DNA of 63,719 nt from Planctomycetota bacterium (lineage in GTDB: Bacteria; Planctomycetota; Phycisphaerae; SM23-33), in the NCBI GenBank assembly GCA_022705325.1, contig JAKJER010000036.1, positions 1 through 63,719 on the forward strand, read 5' to 3'. The notes beneath the pieces are model-generated. The model was not told the DNA's origin and did no database searches. It saw nothing but the letters and a program-made list of their open reading frames with translations. Position numbers and translations under genes: made by a program. This document shows, piece by piece, positions 42,085 through 51,880 of the stretch. Position 1 is the stretch's first letter; each line of letters begins with the position of its first letter.

Positions 42085-43122
42085 ATGAAGGCAGCCAGGA
42101 TACACCGGCACGGCGACGTGGACGTGATCCACGTGGACGAAGTGGCTCCGCCGCCCTGCGCCCCCGACGAAGTCGTCGTGGGCGTACGTGCGGCCGCCCT
42201 CAACCACCTGGACATCTGGGTGCGGACCAGCGAGCGTTTCGCCCTGACCATGCCCCACACCATCGGCTCGGACGCCGCCGGCGTCGTCGAGCGGGTCGGC
42301 GAGCGGGTATCCACCGTCGAGGTCGGCCAGGCCGTTATCATCAACCCCTCGCTCAGTTGCGGCCGGTGCGAGTTCTGCCGTCGCGGCGAGCAGAGCCTCT
42401 GCTCGACATTCGCCATCGTCGGGACCGGGCGCAGCGGCACGTTCGCCCAGCAGGTGGCCGTTCCCGCCCGGAACGTGCTGCCCAAACCCGACTGCCTGAG
42501 TTTCGAGCAGGCCGCTGCCCTGCCGATCGCCTATGTCACTGCCTGGCGGATGCTTATGAGCCGCGCCCGCCTGCTGCCCGGTGAGTGGGTGCTCATCCAC
42601 GGCATCGGCGGGGGGGTGGCCTTGGCCGGCCTGCAACTGGCCAAGCTCGCCGGCGCCACCGTCATCGTCACCAGCGGTGACAACGACAAGCTCGCTCGCG
42701 CCGCCGAACTCGGCGCCGATCATGCCTTGAACTACCGCACCGTCGGCGATCTCGCCGCCGCTATCGGCGAGCGTACCGGCGGGCGCGGCGTGGACGTAGC
42801 CTTCGATACCGTCGGCGCCGCCACCTGGGCGCTGGACTTCGCCGTCGTCCGCCGCGGCGGACGGATCGTCCTTTGCGGCGTCACCACCGGCGCCGCAGCG
42901 CCCACCGACCTCCGCGCTCTCTACTGGAACCAGCTCACCGTCCTCGGCTCCACCAGCGGCAGCCACGAGGACTTCCGCCAGTTGCTCGCCGCCATGACCG
43001 CCGGGCGGATCCAGCCCGTCATCGACTCCGTGCACCCTCTCGCCGACGTCCGCCAGGCCTGCCGGCGAATGGAAAAGGGCCAGCAGTTCGGCAAGATCAT
43101 CCTCACGATGCCCCGGGACTGA
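42085..43122 (+). CDS. Zinc-binding MDR-family dehydrogenase, 345 aa
   Basis: A medium-chain dehydrogenase/reductase: the N-terminal GroES-like domain contains the GSDAAGVVERVGERV loop and a structural-zinc cysteine set (CGRCEFCRRGEQSLC, about 92-106). The nucleotide-binding domain has GGGVALAGLQLAKLAGATVI. The catalytic-zinc ligands typical of alcohol dehydrogenases are not all obvious, so it may be a quinone-oxidoreductase-like or alcohol dehydrogenase-like enzyme. It uses NAD(P)H. AAGGAGAAGG precedes the start. Confidence 0.88.
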   Translation: MKAARIHRHGDVDVIHVDEVAPPPCAPDEVVVGVRAAALNHLDIWVRTSERFALTMPHTIGSDAAGVVERVGERVSTVEVGQAVIINPSLSCGRCEFCRRGEQSLCSTFAIVGTGRSGTFAQQVAVPARNVLPKPDCLSFEQAAALPIAYVTAWRMLMSRARLLPGEWVLIHGIGGGVALAGLQLAKLAGATVIVTSGDNDKLARAAELGADHALNYRTVGDLAAAIGERTGGRGVDVAFDTVGAATWALDFAVVRRGGRIVLCGVTTGAAAPTDLRALYWNQLTVLGSTSGSHEDFRQLLAAMTAGRIQPVIDSVHPLADVRQACRRMEKGQQFGKIILTMPRD

Positions 43123-43166
43123 CACTGCCCCGGCCAATCGAGTTCCCAACCGCTCAGGCGACCCGG

Positions 43167-43190
43167 CCCGACCCCTTTTGGGGTTGGGCA
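43167..43190 (+). terminator. Hairpin after the MDR gene
   Basis: A 10-bp stem (GCCCGACCCC/GGGGTTGGGC, one G-T pair) with loop TTTT; no T-tract follows, so strength is uncertain. Confidence 0.5.
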
Positions 43191-43387
43191 ACATGAGCAG
43201 GTCCAACGGAAGCACGTGGAAACCCCTAGGCTCCTCGCCTATGCAGAATTAGGCGCATTCCCCGTCTGGCCGATCCGGTGGGCCTCGGATTCCAGGTCCC
43301 GCAGTGGGCGTGTGCCGCGTACAATGCTTGCGGCAGGGCCCGTCCAGACGGAGGCCTTCCCGCTGCCGGGCCCTTCGAGGTCAGGCT

Positions 43388-43561
43388 ATGCCGCTGCTGC
43401 CGCGAACATGTCCCCCGCGCGGATGCAAGGCGTTGTTCGTCTACAGCCCCGGCAACATTCTGCGCCTCCTGGTCGACGCGGTGCTGGTCGTGTTCACGCC
43501 GTTCCATCTGGTCCTGCGCTTCCGCTGCCGCACGTGCGGGCACGCCTTTCGCAGCCTGTAG
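43388..43561 (+). CDS. Possible small zinc-ribbon-like membrane protein, 57 aa
   Basis: The frame reads MPLLPRTCPPRGCKALF, a hydrophobic segment (ILRLLVDAVLVVFTPFHLVL) and RCRTCGHAFRSL. The two cysteine pairs at each end recall a split zinc ribbon, with a membrane helix between. A GAGG site precedes the ATG. Overlapping frames exist here, so this is a modest call based on motif and composition; no homologue is recognised. Confidence 0.4.
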   Translation: MPLLPRTCPPRGCKALFVYSPGNILRLLVDAVLVVFTPFHLVLRFRCRTCGHAFRSL

Positions 43562-43571
43562 CCAAATGCGC

Positions 43572-43599
43572 TTGTGAACTGAATATCCCGCGGTAGAAT
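43572..43599 (+). promoter_or_regulatory. Promoter for the UroD-family/sugar-porter unit
   Basis: TTGTGA and TAGAAT with a 16-base spacer, 55 bp before the start at 43654. Confidence 0.45.
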
Positions 43600-43653
43600 C
43601 GTGCGCGTCGCCGGCACACGCTCAAGGCCCGGTCATACAGAGAAGGGACACGC

Positions 43654-44910
43654 ATGATCTCTCGCGAACGGTTGCAGACGGCCCTGGCACACCGCCAAGT
43701 GGACCGCCCGCCCATGGACTTCGGCGCCACCCACGTGACGGGCATCAACGTGACCACCGTGCACCACCTCCGCCAGGCGCTGCTGGGCGAGAAGGACTAT
43801 CGCGTCAAGGTGACCGAGCCCTACCAGATGCTGGGCGAGATCGACCCCGCTCTGGCCGAGGCCCTGGGCGTGGACGTCGTCGGCGTGATGGGCCCGCGGA
43901 CGATGTTCGGCTTCGAGAACCGTGACTGGAAGGAGCTGCGGCTGTTCGACGGCACGGACGTGCTCGTGCCCGGACAGTTCAACATCACCACCGACGACAA
44001 GGGCGACTGGTACATCCATCCCGAGGGCGACACGTCCGTGCCCCCCAGCGGGCACATGCCCAAGGACGGCTTCTACTTCGACGCCATCTGCCGCCAGGAA
44101 CCCATCGACGAGGACCACCTCGACGTCCGCGACAACACCGAGGAGTTCGGCCCGCTGACGCCGGAGACGCTGGACTTCATGGCCGCGTCCGCCCGCTCCG
44201 CCGCCGACGCCGGCAAGGGCGCCATCCTCAGCGTGCCGGGCACCGCATTCGGCGACATCGCCCTCGTGCCCGCCATGTGGATGAAACGCACCAAGGGCAT
44301 CCGCGAGGTGGCCGAGTGGTACATGGCCACCGTCGCCCAGCGCGACTATGTCTGGGCCATCTTCGAGAAGCAATGCGAGATCGCCCTGGCCAACCTCGCC
44401 CGCCTGGCCGACGCCCTCGGCGACAACGTGCAGGCGGCCTTCACCACCGGAACCGACTTCGGCACCCAGAACGGACTGTTCATCTCGCCCAACGCCTACC
44501 GTGACCTGTACCAGCCCTTCCACAAGCAGATCAACGCCTTCATCCACGAGCGGACGAACTGGAAGGTGTTCATCCACAGTTGCGGGGCGGTGGCCGAGCT
44601 GATCCCGGACCTGATCGAGTCGGGCTTCGACATCCTGAACCCGGTCCAGTGCTCGGCCCGCGGGATGGACCCCCAGTTGCTCAAGGACCGTTTCGGCGAT
44701 CGCCTGACCTTCTGGGGCGGAGCGGTGGACACACAGAAGACCCTTCCGTTCGGCACGCCCCGGGAAGTCTACGACGAAGTCCGCCAACGCATCGACATCC
44801 TGGGCAAGGACGGCGGGTTCGTCTTCAACACCATCCACAACATTCAGGCCCGCATCCCGATCGACAACGTGCTGGCCCTGTTCAAGGCCTACCGCGACAG
44901 CTCCACCTGA
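43654..44910 (+). CDS. Uroporphyrinogen decarboxylase-family protein (MtaA/CmuA-like), 418 aa
   Basis: The sequence has the UroD-superfamily TIM-barrel pattern: MISRERLQTALAHRQVDRPPMDFG at the start, VFIHSCGAVAELIPDLIESGFDILNPVQ and LTFWGGAVDTQKTLPFGTPREVYDEV near the end. Residues needed for haem-pathway decarboxylation are not evident. The group includes methylcobamide:CoM and other corrinoid-dependent methyltransferases, and many members sit beside sugar genes in planctomycetes with unknown roles. The sugar-porter gene starts 14 bp downstream, so the two form an operon. Confidence 0.85.
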   Translation: MISRERLQTALAHRQVDRPPMDFGATHVTGINVTTVHHLRQALLGEKDYRVKVTEPYQMLGEIDPALAEALGVDVVGVMGPRTMFGFENRDWKELRLFDGTDVLVPGQFNITTDDKGDWYIHPEGDTSVPPSGHMPKDGFYFDAICRQEPIDEDHLDVRDNTEEFGPLTPETLDFMAASARSAADAGKGAILSVPGTAFGDIALVPAMWMKRTKGIREVAEWYMATVAQRDYVWAIFEKQCEIALANLARLADALGDNVQAAFTTGTDFGTQNGLFISPNAYRDLYQPFHKQINAFIHERTNWKVFIHSCGAVAELIPDLIESGFDILNPVQCSARGMDPQLLKDRFGDRLTFWGGAVDTQKTLPFGTPREVYDEVRQRIDILGKDGGFVFNTIHNIQARIPIDNVLALFKAYRDSST

Positions 44911-44924
44911 CACGAGGAACGTTC

Positions 44925-46397
44925 ATGAGCGCAATCCCTGGCGACCTGTCCTCGCCCCAAAGGGGCAGTATGCTTTTCACGGTGCTGGTGTGCCTGGTGG
45001 CCGCCCTGGGCGGACTGCTGTTCGGCTACGACACCGCCGTCATCAGCGGCGCCATCGGGCCGATGGAGACCTACTTCGGCTTCTCGCCCGCCCAGACCGG
45101 CTGGGCCGCCAGCAGCGCCTTGGTCGGCTGCGTCCTGGGCGCCCTGCTCGCCGGGACCATCAGCGACCATCTCGGGCGCAAGAGGGTCCTCATCATCTCG
45201 GCGGTGCTGTTCCTGATCTCCGCGATCGGCTCGGCCATTCCCCTTGAACTCACCGAGTTCCTCACCACGGGCTACCCGCTCTTCGGCGAGCACTACCGCC
45301 TGGGCCTGTCCCAGGCGGCGGCCTACCCGCTGCTGGTCGACTACCGCATCCTGGGCGGGCTGGCCGTCGGGGCGGCGTCCATGACCAGCCCCATGTACAT
45401 CGCCGAAATCAGCCCCGCCCGCATTCGCGGGCGCCTGGTCTCGGTCAACCAGTTCGCCATCGTCTCCGGCATGCTTGTCGTCTACTTCGTCAACTACTTC
45501 ATCGCCCGCTCGGGCGACGACCTCTGGATGCGAACCGAGGGCTGGCGATGGATGTTCGCCTCCGAGGCCATCCCCGCGGCCCTGCTGTTGGTGTTCATGT
45601 TCCTGGTTCCCGAGACGCCCCGGTTCCTGGCGGCACGCGGCAACCGCGATAAGGCCCTGTCCGTCCTGACGCGGGTGAACGGGCGAGCAGAGGCTGAGCA
45701 GGAACTCGGCGAGATCGAGACGGTGATCGCCCAGGAGACCGGCAGCATCCGCATGCTCTTCCAGCCGGGGCTCAAGAAGGTGCTGGTTATCGGCGTGGCG
45801 TTGGCGGTCCTCCAGCAGGTGACCGGCATCAACGTCTTTCTGTACTACGCGCCGGAGATCTTCAAGAAGCTGGGCACGGGCACCGACGCCGCCATGCTCC
45901 AGACGGTCGTGGTCGGGGCGGTCAACCTGCTGTTCACCATCGTGGCCATCTGGACCGTCGACCGCCTCGGCCGCAAGCCGCTTATGATCGTCGGCGCGGC
46001 CGGGATGTGCGTCTGCCTGTCGGCGATGGGCACCGCAGCCGTCCTCAAGAGCACCCAGCTCTGGGTGCTGGGCTTCATCCTGGGCTACATCGCGTGCTTC
46101 GCCCTGGCGATCGGGCCGGTCACGTGGGTGATCCTGTCGGAGATCTTCCCCACCCGCATCCGCGGACGGGCCATGGCCATCGCGACCACCTGCCTGTGGA
46201 TCGCCAACTTCATCGTCTCGATGACCTTCCCCATCATGGACGGCAACGAGTTCCTCCTCCGCACGTTCAACCACGGCTTCCCGTTCTTCGTCTACGCGAT
46301 CTTCTGCGTGGGCACCATCGTGCTCGTCGCCCGGTGGGTCCCCGAGACCAAGGGCCGATCGCTCGAACAGATCGAGGAACACTGGATGCGCAGGTGA
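44925..46397 (+). CDS. MFS sugar porter, 490 aa
   Basis: A major-facilitator sugar transporter with the family signatures GLLFGYDTAVISGAI (helix 1), DHLGRKRVLIISAV (loop 2-3), PETPRFLAARGNRDKALSVL after helix 6, LQQVTGINVFLYYAPEIF (helix 7, sugar-binding QQ-x2-G-x-N), VDRLGRKPLMIVG, and PETKGRSLEQIEEHW at the C-terminus. It should import a hexose or pentose by proton symport; the exact sugar cannot be told. Start at 44925, just after the UroD-like gene. The frame continues upstream, but that part overlaps the previous gene. Confidence 0.95.
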   Translation: MSAIPGDLSSPQRGSMLFTVLVCLVAALGGLLFGYDTAVISGAIGPMETYFGFSPAQTGWAASSALVGCVLGALLAGTISDHLGRKRVLIISAVLFLISAIGSAIPLELTEFLTTGYPLFGEHYRLGLSQAAAYPLLVDYRILGGLAVGAASMTSPMYIAEISPARIRGRLVSVNQFAIVSGMLVVYFVNYFIARSGDDLWMRTEGWRWMFASEAIPAALLLVFMFLVPETPRFLAARGNRDKALSVLTRVNGRAEAEQELGEIETVIAQETGSIRMLFQPGLKKVLVIGVALAVLQQVTGINVFLYYAPEIFKKLGTGTDAAMLQTVVVGAVNLLFTIVAIWTVDRLGRKPLMIVGAAGMCVCLSAMGTAAVLKSTQLWVLGFILGYIACFALAIGPVTWVILSEIFPTRIRGRAMAIATTCLWIANFIVSMTFPIMDGNEFLLRTFNHGFPFFVYAIFCVGTIVLVARWVPETKGRSLEQIEEHWMRR

Positions 46398-46598
46398 GAT
46401 TGGCAGCTCGGCGCGTTCGATGAAAGCAAACGGAGTTGTGGGCGTTATGGGATTGCTCATCCCGGAACTCCCATGCCTCGCAGTTCGAGGAACCGCAACT
46501 TGGACTTGCCCCGTGGCGCTCGCCGGGCTATCGTGATTCTGCGTTTCGTTGAATTCGCGGAGGGGTGACCAATTCTTACAGGACGAAAGGGGTCGGAC

Positions 46599-48299
46599 AT
46601 GCGAATGACGCGCCGCCGTCTCCTGAAGAACGCCTCTTGTGCCGCCGCGTCGCTGGCAGCCGCGCATGCGGGCAGCCTCGAAGTAGTCGGCGCCGAAACC
46701 TCGCCCGCCGACCTTCTGTTCAAGAACGGCTCCGTCCTCACGATGGAGGACTCGCCGGCTGTCGTGGAGGCCCTGGCCGTTCGCGGGGGGCGAATCCAGG
46801 CGGCCGGCGCGCTCCGGGAAGTCTCCCGCCTGGCCGGGGCGCGGACACGGACAATCGATCTGGCCGGGCGAAGCCTCACGCCCGGGCTCATTGACGCCCA
46901 TAGTCACCCGATGGCCTTCGGGCACATGGAGCTGCACTTCATCCTGGTCCGCCCGCCCAAAGTGCACAACTTCGAGACGCTCGGGCGCACGCTCGCCCAG
47001 GCCGCCGCCAAGCTGCCCAAGGGCGAGTGGGTGATCGCCCGCGGCTTCGAGGACTTCGACGAGGGCCGCTTCCCCTTCCGCCAGGAGCTCGACCGCTACG
47101 TGCCCGAGCATCCGCTGCTGGCCATCCAGTGGAGCGGGCAGTACGGCGTGTGCAACACCCCGGCCCTCCAGAAGGCCGACCTGCTCCGCGCGGACGCCGC
47201 CGACCCCTACGGGGGCAAGTACCTTCGCGACCGGCGGACCAACATCCCCGACGGGCGGCTGCTGCACTACCCCGCCATCTACTCCATCCACAAGAACGAG
47301 TTGGACAACGCGGGGCAGGTGGAGGCCATCCGCTGGGCCCTGGACAAGTTCCTTGCCTGCGGCGTGACGTGCATCCACGACAACTTCGCCACCGGCCCCT
47401 CCGCCCGTTCCTATGCCATGCTCGACCGCATGGGCCGGCTGCCCGTGCGACTGCGCGTCTACCCGTACGTGCCCAACCTTCGGATCTGTCAGGAACTGCT
47501 CCAACGGATGCGCCGCTACGAGGGCGACATGGCCAGGCTCAGCGGCGTCAAGCTCGCGGTCGACGGCTACGCCCTCATGTACGACGTGCCGCCCGAGCAC
47601 CGCGAGTTGGACATGCCCATGCATCCGCAGGACCAATTCGAGGCCATCGTTGCCGCCATCCACAATGCCGGCCTCCAGGTGGACGTCCACGCCGTGGGCG
47701 ACAAGGGCGTGGACTGGACGCTCAAGGCCTTCGCCAAGGCGGGCGGCTCGGCCCAGGCCGTGCGCCGGATGCGACACCGCATCGAGCACTACCCGTTCCT
47801 CAAGGCCGACTCCATCCGCAACACCGCCGACCTCGGCGTGCCTGTGTGCACTCAGCCGACCATCCTGCACCTGCGGGCGGAGTCGTTTCTCAGGCGGTTC
47901 GGCACGAAGAAGCTCCGCCAGATCGAGACGATGGTGCCGCTTCGCACCATGACCCGCGCGGGCGTCCGCGTGTGCTTCGGGGCCGACGTGCCCGCCTTCC
48001 CCACGCACCTGCCGCTCGACAGCGTCCGCTGCGCCATGGAACGCAAAACCTCCAAGGGCAGGCAACTGGACACCACCGAGTCGGTCCCGTTCCTCCAGGC
48101 CCTCAAAATGCACACCATCGAAAGCGCCTACGCCGCCTTCGACGAAAGAGAACTGGGCACCCTCACGCCCGGCAAGCTGGCCGACATGGTCGTCTGGAAC
48201 AAGGACCTCCGCACCGTCCGCACCGCTCGCGACGTGGGCGGCCTGGAGGTGCAGACGACGTACGTGGGGGGAAAGGAAGCATACACGAAGAAGGTGTAG
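46599..48299 (+). CDS. Amidohydrolase (YtcJ-like) with Tat signal, 566 aa
   Basis: The N-terminus TRRRLLKNASCAAASLAAAHA is a twin-arginine signal. LIDAHSHPMAF holds the first metal-binding His pair; later RHRIEHYPFL and CFGADVPAF supply further metal or catalytic residues of the amidohydrolase 3 type. It may hydrolyse a C-N bond of an amide, hydantoin-like or cyclic substrate; the specific substrate is not inferable. It lies 200 bp downstream of the sugar porter. Confidence 0.88.
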   Translation: MRMTRRRLLKNASCAAASLAAAHAGSLEVVGAETSPADLLFKNGSVLTMEDSPAVVEALAVRGGRIQAAGALREVSRLAGARTRTIDLAGRSLTPGLIDAHSHPMAFGHMELHFILVRPPKVHNFETLGRTLAQAAAKLPKGEWVIARGFEDFDEGRFPFRQELDRYVPEHPLLAIQWSGQYGVCNTPALQKADLLRADAADPYGGKYLRDRRTNIPDGRLLHYPAIYSIHKNELDNAGQVEAIRWALDKFLACGVTCIHDNFATGPSARSYAMLDRMGRLPVRLRVYPYVPNLRICQELLQRMRRYEGDMARLSGVKLAVDGYALMYDVPPEHRELDMPMHPQDQFEAIVAAIHNAGLQVDVHAVGDKGVDWTLKAFAKAGGSAQAVRRMRHRIEHYPFLKADSIRNTADLGVPVCTQPTILHLRAESFLRRFGTKKLRQIETMVPLRTMTRAGVRVCFGADVPAFPTHLPLDSVRCAMERKTSKGRQLDTTESVPFLQALKMHTIESAYAAFDERELGTLTPGKLADMVVWNKDLRTVRTARDVGGLEVQTTYVGGKEAYTKKV

Positions 48300-48389
48300 T
48301 TCGTCCCCAAGGGCTCATGGGTCCGGTGGGCTTCCTGAGGCCCACTCGGAGCGGCCGCCGGTTCGAGACCAGGAACAGAACTGCCTGCG

Positions 48390-51300
48390 TCACTCGGGCA
48401 GGCACACCACGCGGAACCCCACGTCGAACACCTGTTGCCAGGCGGCGTGGTCGCGCCGGCAGGCGGAGCGGGCCAGGCGGGGCGGATCGTAGAACGAGCC
48501 GCCGCGCACCACGCGGCGCTCCAGCGGCGAGAGGGCGCTCGGGTCGGCGTCGGCCGGCGGGTTGCGCCCGTCGTCGCCGCGCCACGGATAGGGGCGGTAG
48601 GCCGAGCGGGTCCACTCGGCCGCGTTGCCGTGCATGTCGCACAGGCCCCACGGGTTGGGCTGATAGGTCCCGACGGGAGCGGTGGGGCGGTAGTGGTCGT
48701 CTACGGCGTTGGCGGCCAGGTGCCAGGGCGGGATCACGTTATGGGGGAATGCCCACTTCTCCTTGAACAGGGCGTTGAGCGAGCCGTCCGCCAGGTTGGC
48801 CAGTCGGGCGAAGTCGGCCCGCACGGGCCCGAACCACAGCGGCGTGCCCGTGCTCGCCCGGCAGGCGTACTCCCACTGGGCCTCGTCGGGCAGGGTGAAG
48901 CGCCGCCCGGTCCGCCGCGAGAGCCACCGGCAGAACGCCATCGCCTCCGTCCACGAGACCCGCAGGGCGGGCTGATCGTCCCCGTCCATCGACTGGCCGC
49001 GCTGCGTCGGGTTGAAATGGAGGAAGCCCGATCGCTCCAGCCGGCTGTCGTGACGCGGATCAAACAGGCGGTACTGGCGGTTGGTGATCTCGCATCGACC
49101 CATCCAGAACGGCTGGCCGATTCGCACGCGGGCGGGCGGTTTTTCGTCGGCCAGGCCGGTCTCGTCGCCCATCGTGAACTCGCCAGCCGGCACCTTCACC
49201 AACTCCAGGCGCACGCCGTCGCCCAGGTCGATCGTGTGCGTCTCGACTGCGGGCCTGGTCGTCGGGAGGGTCGGCGGGACGAGCGCAGAGGCCTCAGCCG
49301 GCGGCTGGGGCGGCTGATAGGGCGGTGCCGACTTGGACCGCTGGGGCAGTTCGTCCTGGCGTTCCGCCTCGGGGTCTTCGGCGACGCAGGCGTATCGCTC
49401 GCGCAGCTTCTGGCGAGCCTGGCGCTGGGCGTCGACGCGGCGGTCGCCCACCACCTCCGCCCACGAGCCATGACAGGGCGTGTTCAGGTCGATCCACGTG
49501 ATCAGGCGGTCCCAGGCCTCGGCGTCGAGCTTCACGTCGTGGTGGCCCTTGCGGAGCATCCGCACCAGGTGGGTCGTGTCGGCCCGGAACTCGCCCGGCG
49601 TGAGCACATGCAGATCGCCCTCGGCTGTATGCCCGCGGACGCGCCGCCGCAACTCGTAGTAGGCGGGCGGGAAGTTGCCGATCCCATGCAGCCCGCGGAC
49701 CGGGTTCACGTTGACCGGCGGACGGTTGGTCAGATCGGGGATGATCCGCCCGTCGTCGCGGGCTTTGCCGCCAGGTGGTGAGCCCGTCGAACCGCCAGGT
49801 GGTGAGCCGGTCGAACCATCGTGGCAGCGGACGCAGTACTTATCCAGCACCGGCTGGACTTCTCGAACGAAGCTGAAGTTCCGCACCGGCCCGCGCCAGG
49901 GCTCGATCTCGCTGGGCGCGCGGCGGGTGGCCAGAGTGGCGCGGTTGGGCGGGGCGGTGTTCTGCGGCTCGTGGCAGCCGGCGCACGAAAGGACCTCGCC
50001 CGGCATGGGCGTCATCCAACTCCGCATGAGTTGAAGGGCCTGTCCGTTGTCGTCCAGCGGCTGAACGGAGATCGGCGTGTTGGCGGGTACGCGGAAGTAG
50101 GCCGAGCCGTCCGTCTCCACGGGCACGGTGCCCAGGATTCGCCTGACGTCCCATGGCCCGTCCAGGCCCACGCGCATCTGCTGGCCGCCCACGCCCTGGT
50201 AGGCGTAGTGGTAGGTGAACAGCCGCAGCCGCTTGACCGCCCCGCGGGGCACGCCGGCGAGGCCCGCCCCGCCGTACACGTCGCTGAGGTACACCAGGGC
50301 GTCGCGCCGGGCGAGGTCCACCTTGGGCTGGATCTCCGGCGGGCGGGGCGTCGCCTGGAGGGGCACCGGTTCGAGCATGGCGTAAGGCGGCTGTTCGATC
50401 AGGCACAACAGGTTGTCGAACACGTCGACGAGGTAGATCCCCCAACCGTGCGATTTGGTGGGGCGGCAGGCGGCCAGGAAGTACTTCTCGCTCAGCGGCC
50501 AGGGGTGGAGGAACTTGGGCCAACTCGCGTCGGTCAGGGCGTCGATGATGAGCGGCTCGACGGCCCGCCCTCGCGAGCCGATCCGCTGGATCGCGCCGTC
50601 GGCTTCGTGCCGGCCCCGGGCCGGGTCGAAGATCACCATCTCGCCGCAGCGGGCAGCCCCGTGGTGCCCGCTCACGATGCCCACGATCTTGGTCGGGTGG
50701 CCCGGCACGGCCCGCGGGTAGAACACCGAGTTGGGCCAGTAGGAATTGCTGCCGTAATACTCCATCTGCTCGCTGCCGTCGGCGTTCATGTGAAACAGCA
50801 GGCGGTTGAAGCAGTGGGGGACGTCGGCGTATTCCCAGCGGGCATAGAGGACGCGCCCGTTGTTCAGCAGCGTGGGGTGCCAGTCGTGATCCTGCTCGAA
50901 ACAGAGCTGACGGACGGTCTTTCCGTCGGCCTCCAGGCGGTAGAGGTTCGACACGTGGTCGCCCCCGGCCACGCAGGGCACGCCCTGCATGCAGGCGGTC
51001 GAGCCGAAGATGATCGCCCCGTCGCTAAGGTAGCACGCGTCGTACTGGTCCACGCCGTCCAGGTCCGGCGTGACCTGGCGCAGGCCCGTGCCGTCAACGT
51101 TGATTTCGTGCACGTGCCATCGCCCGTTCTTGCCCGGCATGGACAGCAGCAGCCGGCGGGCGTCAAAGTGCAGGCGGATGTCGCCGACGAACTGCTTGCC
51201 CTCCGGTCGGTAGAGCGTCGTCAGCTTGCCGCCCGGCCGGACAAGCGAGAGGAGGGCGATCTCGTTGTCGTAGCCCGTCTTGGCGATGCTGGAGTTGCTC

Positions 51301-51671
51301 TGCCAGTTGTGGGGCATGCCGATCTGTTTGGCGTGTCGCTTGACCAGCAACAGGCCCTTGAAGTCCAGCAGGGGGTTGGCCAGCAGGGCCTCGCGGCGCA
51401 GCTCTTCGAGTTGGGCGGCCAGTTCGTCGGCCCGCGCCTTGGCGGCTGCGGCGTCCGCCGGGGCGGCCGCCGCGGCCTGCTTCTCCCACGCCGCCAGGCG
51501 GGCCAGAAACTCCTGACCTTGCGGATAGCGCGAGGCGAACGTCTCGCTCAGGTCCTGGATGGCCAGCCGCAGGGACTCGGCGGCTGGCGATGGCGAAGGG
51601 GCGGACTTGACCCCGGCTGGGCAGACAAGAACTGCAGCCACGGCCAGACATAACGCAGGCAGTCGTAACAT
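48390..51671 (-). CDS. HzsA-related haem protein fused to a SUMF1 domain, 1093 aa
   Basis: The start at 51671 opens a signal peptide (MLRLPALCLAVAAVLVCPAGVKS). Residues about 100-500 form a beta-propeller-like region like that of hydrazine synthase alpha-related proteins (HWHPTLLNNGRVLYARWEY is a typical stretch; here DHDWHPTLLNNGRVLYARWEY). Two c-type haem sites follow: C563-A-G-C566-H567 and C613-V-R-C616-H617, the layout of the anammox HzsA subunit. Residues 822-1091 are a SUMF1 (formylglycine-generating-enzyme-like) domain with LVKVPAGEFTMGD, GNAAEWTRSAYR and RVVRGGSFYD. It probably acts as a periplasmic redox protein; hydrazine synthesis is not implied. A small direct repeat lies just after the second haem. 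Confidence 0.85.
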   Translation of the reverse strand: MLRLPALCLAVAAVLVCPAGVKSAPSPSPAAESLRLAIQDLSETFASRYPQGQEFLARLAAWEKQAAAAAPADAAAAKARADELAAQLEELRREALLANPLLDFKGLLLVKRHAKQIGMPHNWQSNSSIAKTGYDNEIALLSLVRPGGKLTTLYRPEGKQFVGDIRLHFDARRLLLSMPGKNGRWHVHEINVDGTGLRQVTPDLDGVDQYDACYLSDGAIIFGSTACMQGVPCVAGGDHVSNLYRLEADGKTVRQLCFEQDHDWHPTLLNNGRVLYARWEYADVPHCFNRLLFHMNADGSEQMEYYGSNSYWPNSVFYPRAVPGHPTKIVGIVSGHHGAARCGEMVIFDPARGRHEADGAIQRIGSRGRAVEPLIIDALTDASWPKFLHPWPLSEKYFLAACRPTKSHGWGIYLVDVFDNLLCLIEQPPYAMLEPVPLQATPRPPEIQPKVDLARRDALVYLSDVYGGAGLAGVPRGAVKRLRLFTYHYAYQGVGGQQMRVGLDGPWDVRRILGTVPVETDGSAYFRVPANTPISVQPLDDNGQALQLMRSWMTPMPGEVLSCAGCHEPQNTAPPNRATLATRRAPSEIEPWRGPVRNFSFVREVQPVLDKYCVRCHDGSTGSPPGGSTGSPPGGKARDDGRIIPDLTNRPPVNVNPVRGLHGIGNFPPAYYELRRRVRGHTAEGDLHVLTPGEFRADTTHLVRMLRKGHHDVKLDAEAWDRLITWIDLNTPCHGSWAEVVGDRRVDAQRQARQKLRERYACVAEDPEAERQDELPQRSKSAPPYQPPQPPAEASALVPPTLPTTRPAVETHTIDLGDGVRLELVKVPAGEFTMGDETGLADEKPPARVRIGQPFWMGRCEITNRQYRLFDPRHDSRLERSGFLHFNPTQRGQSMDGDDQPALRVSWTEAMAFCRWLSRRTGRRFTLPDEAQWEYACRASTGTPLWFGPVRADFARLANLADGSLNALFKEKWAFPHNVIPPWHLAANAVDDHYRPTAPVGTYQPNPWGLCDMHGNAAEWTRSAYRPYPWRGDDGRNPPADADPSALSPLERRVVRGGSFYDPPRLARSACRRDHAAWQQVFDVGFRVVCLPE

Positions 51672-51880
51672 AGCAGGTCTAACGCTTGACCGGCAGGCTG
51701 GATTTCGCGGTCCCGCGGGATGTGTCACGACGGTCTCTTCTTGGGCGGAGGCGGTTTTCTCCCTTGCCTTGAGACGGTTCCTGGGGTATCAAGAAGAAGT
51801 TGTTGTCCGGTTCAGGCGAACGGGCCGGCGGGTTGCTGTCGGCCTGGAGCAATACCTTAACTCGAGGAAAGGAACGCAGC

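Noticed and set aside
48390..51671. Evidence for anammox metabolism
   Set aside because: Only an HzsA-related protein is present; no hydrazine synthase beta/gamma or hydrazine dehydrogenase genes are seen, and related proteins are common in non-anammox planctomycetes.
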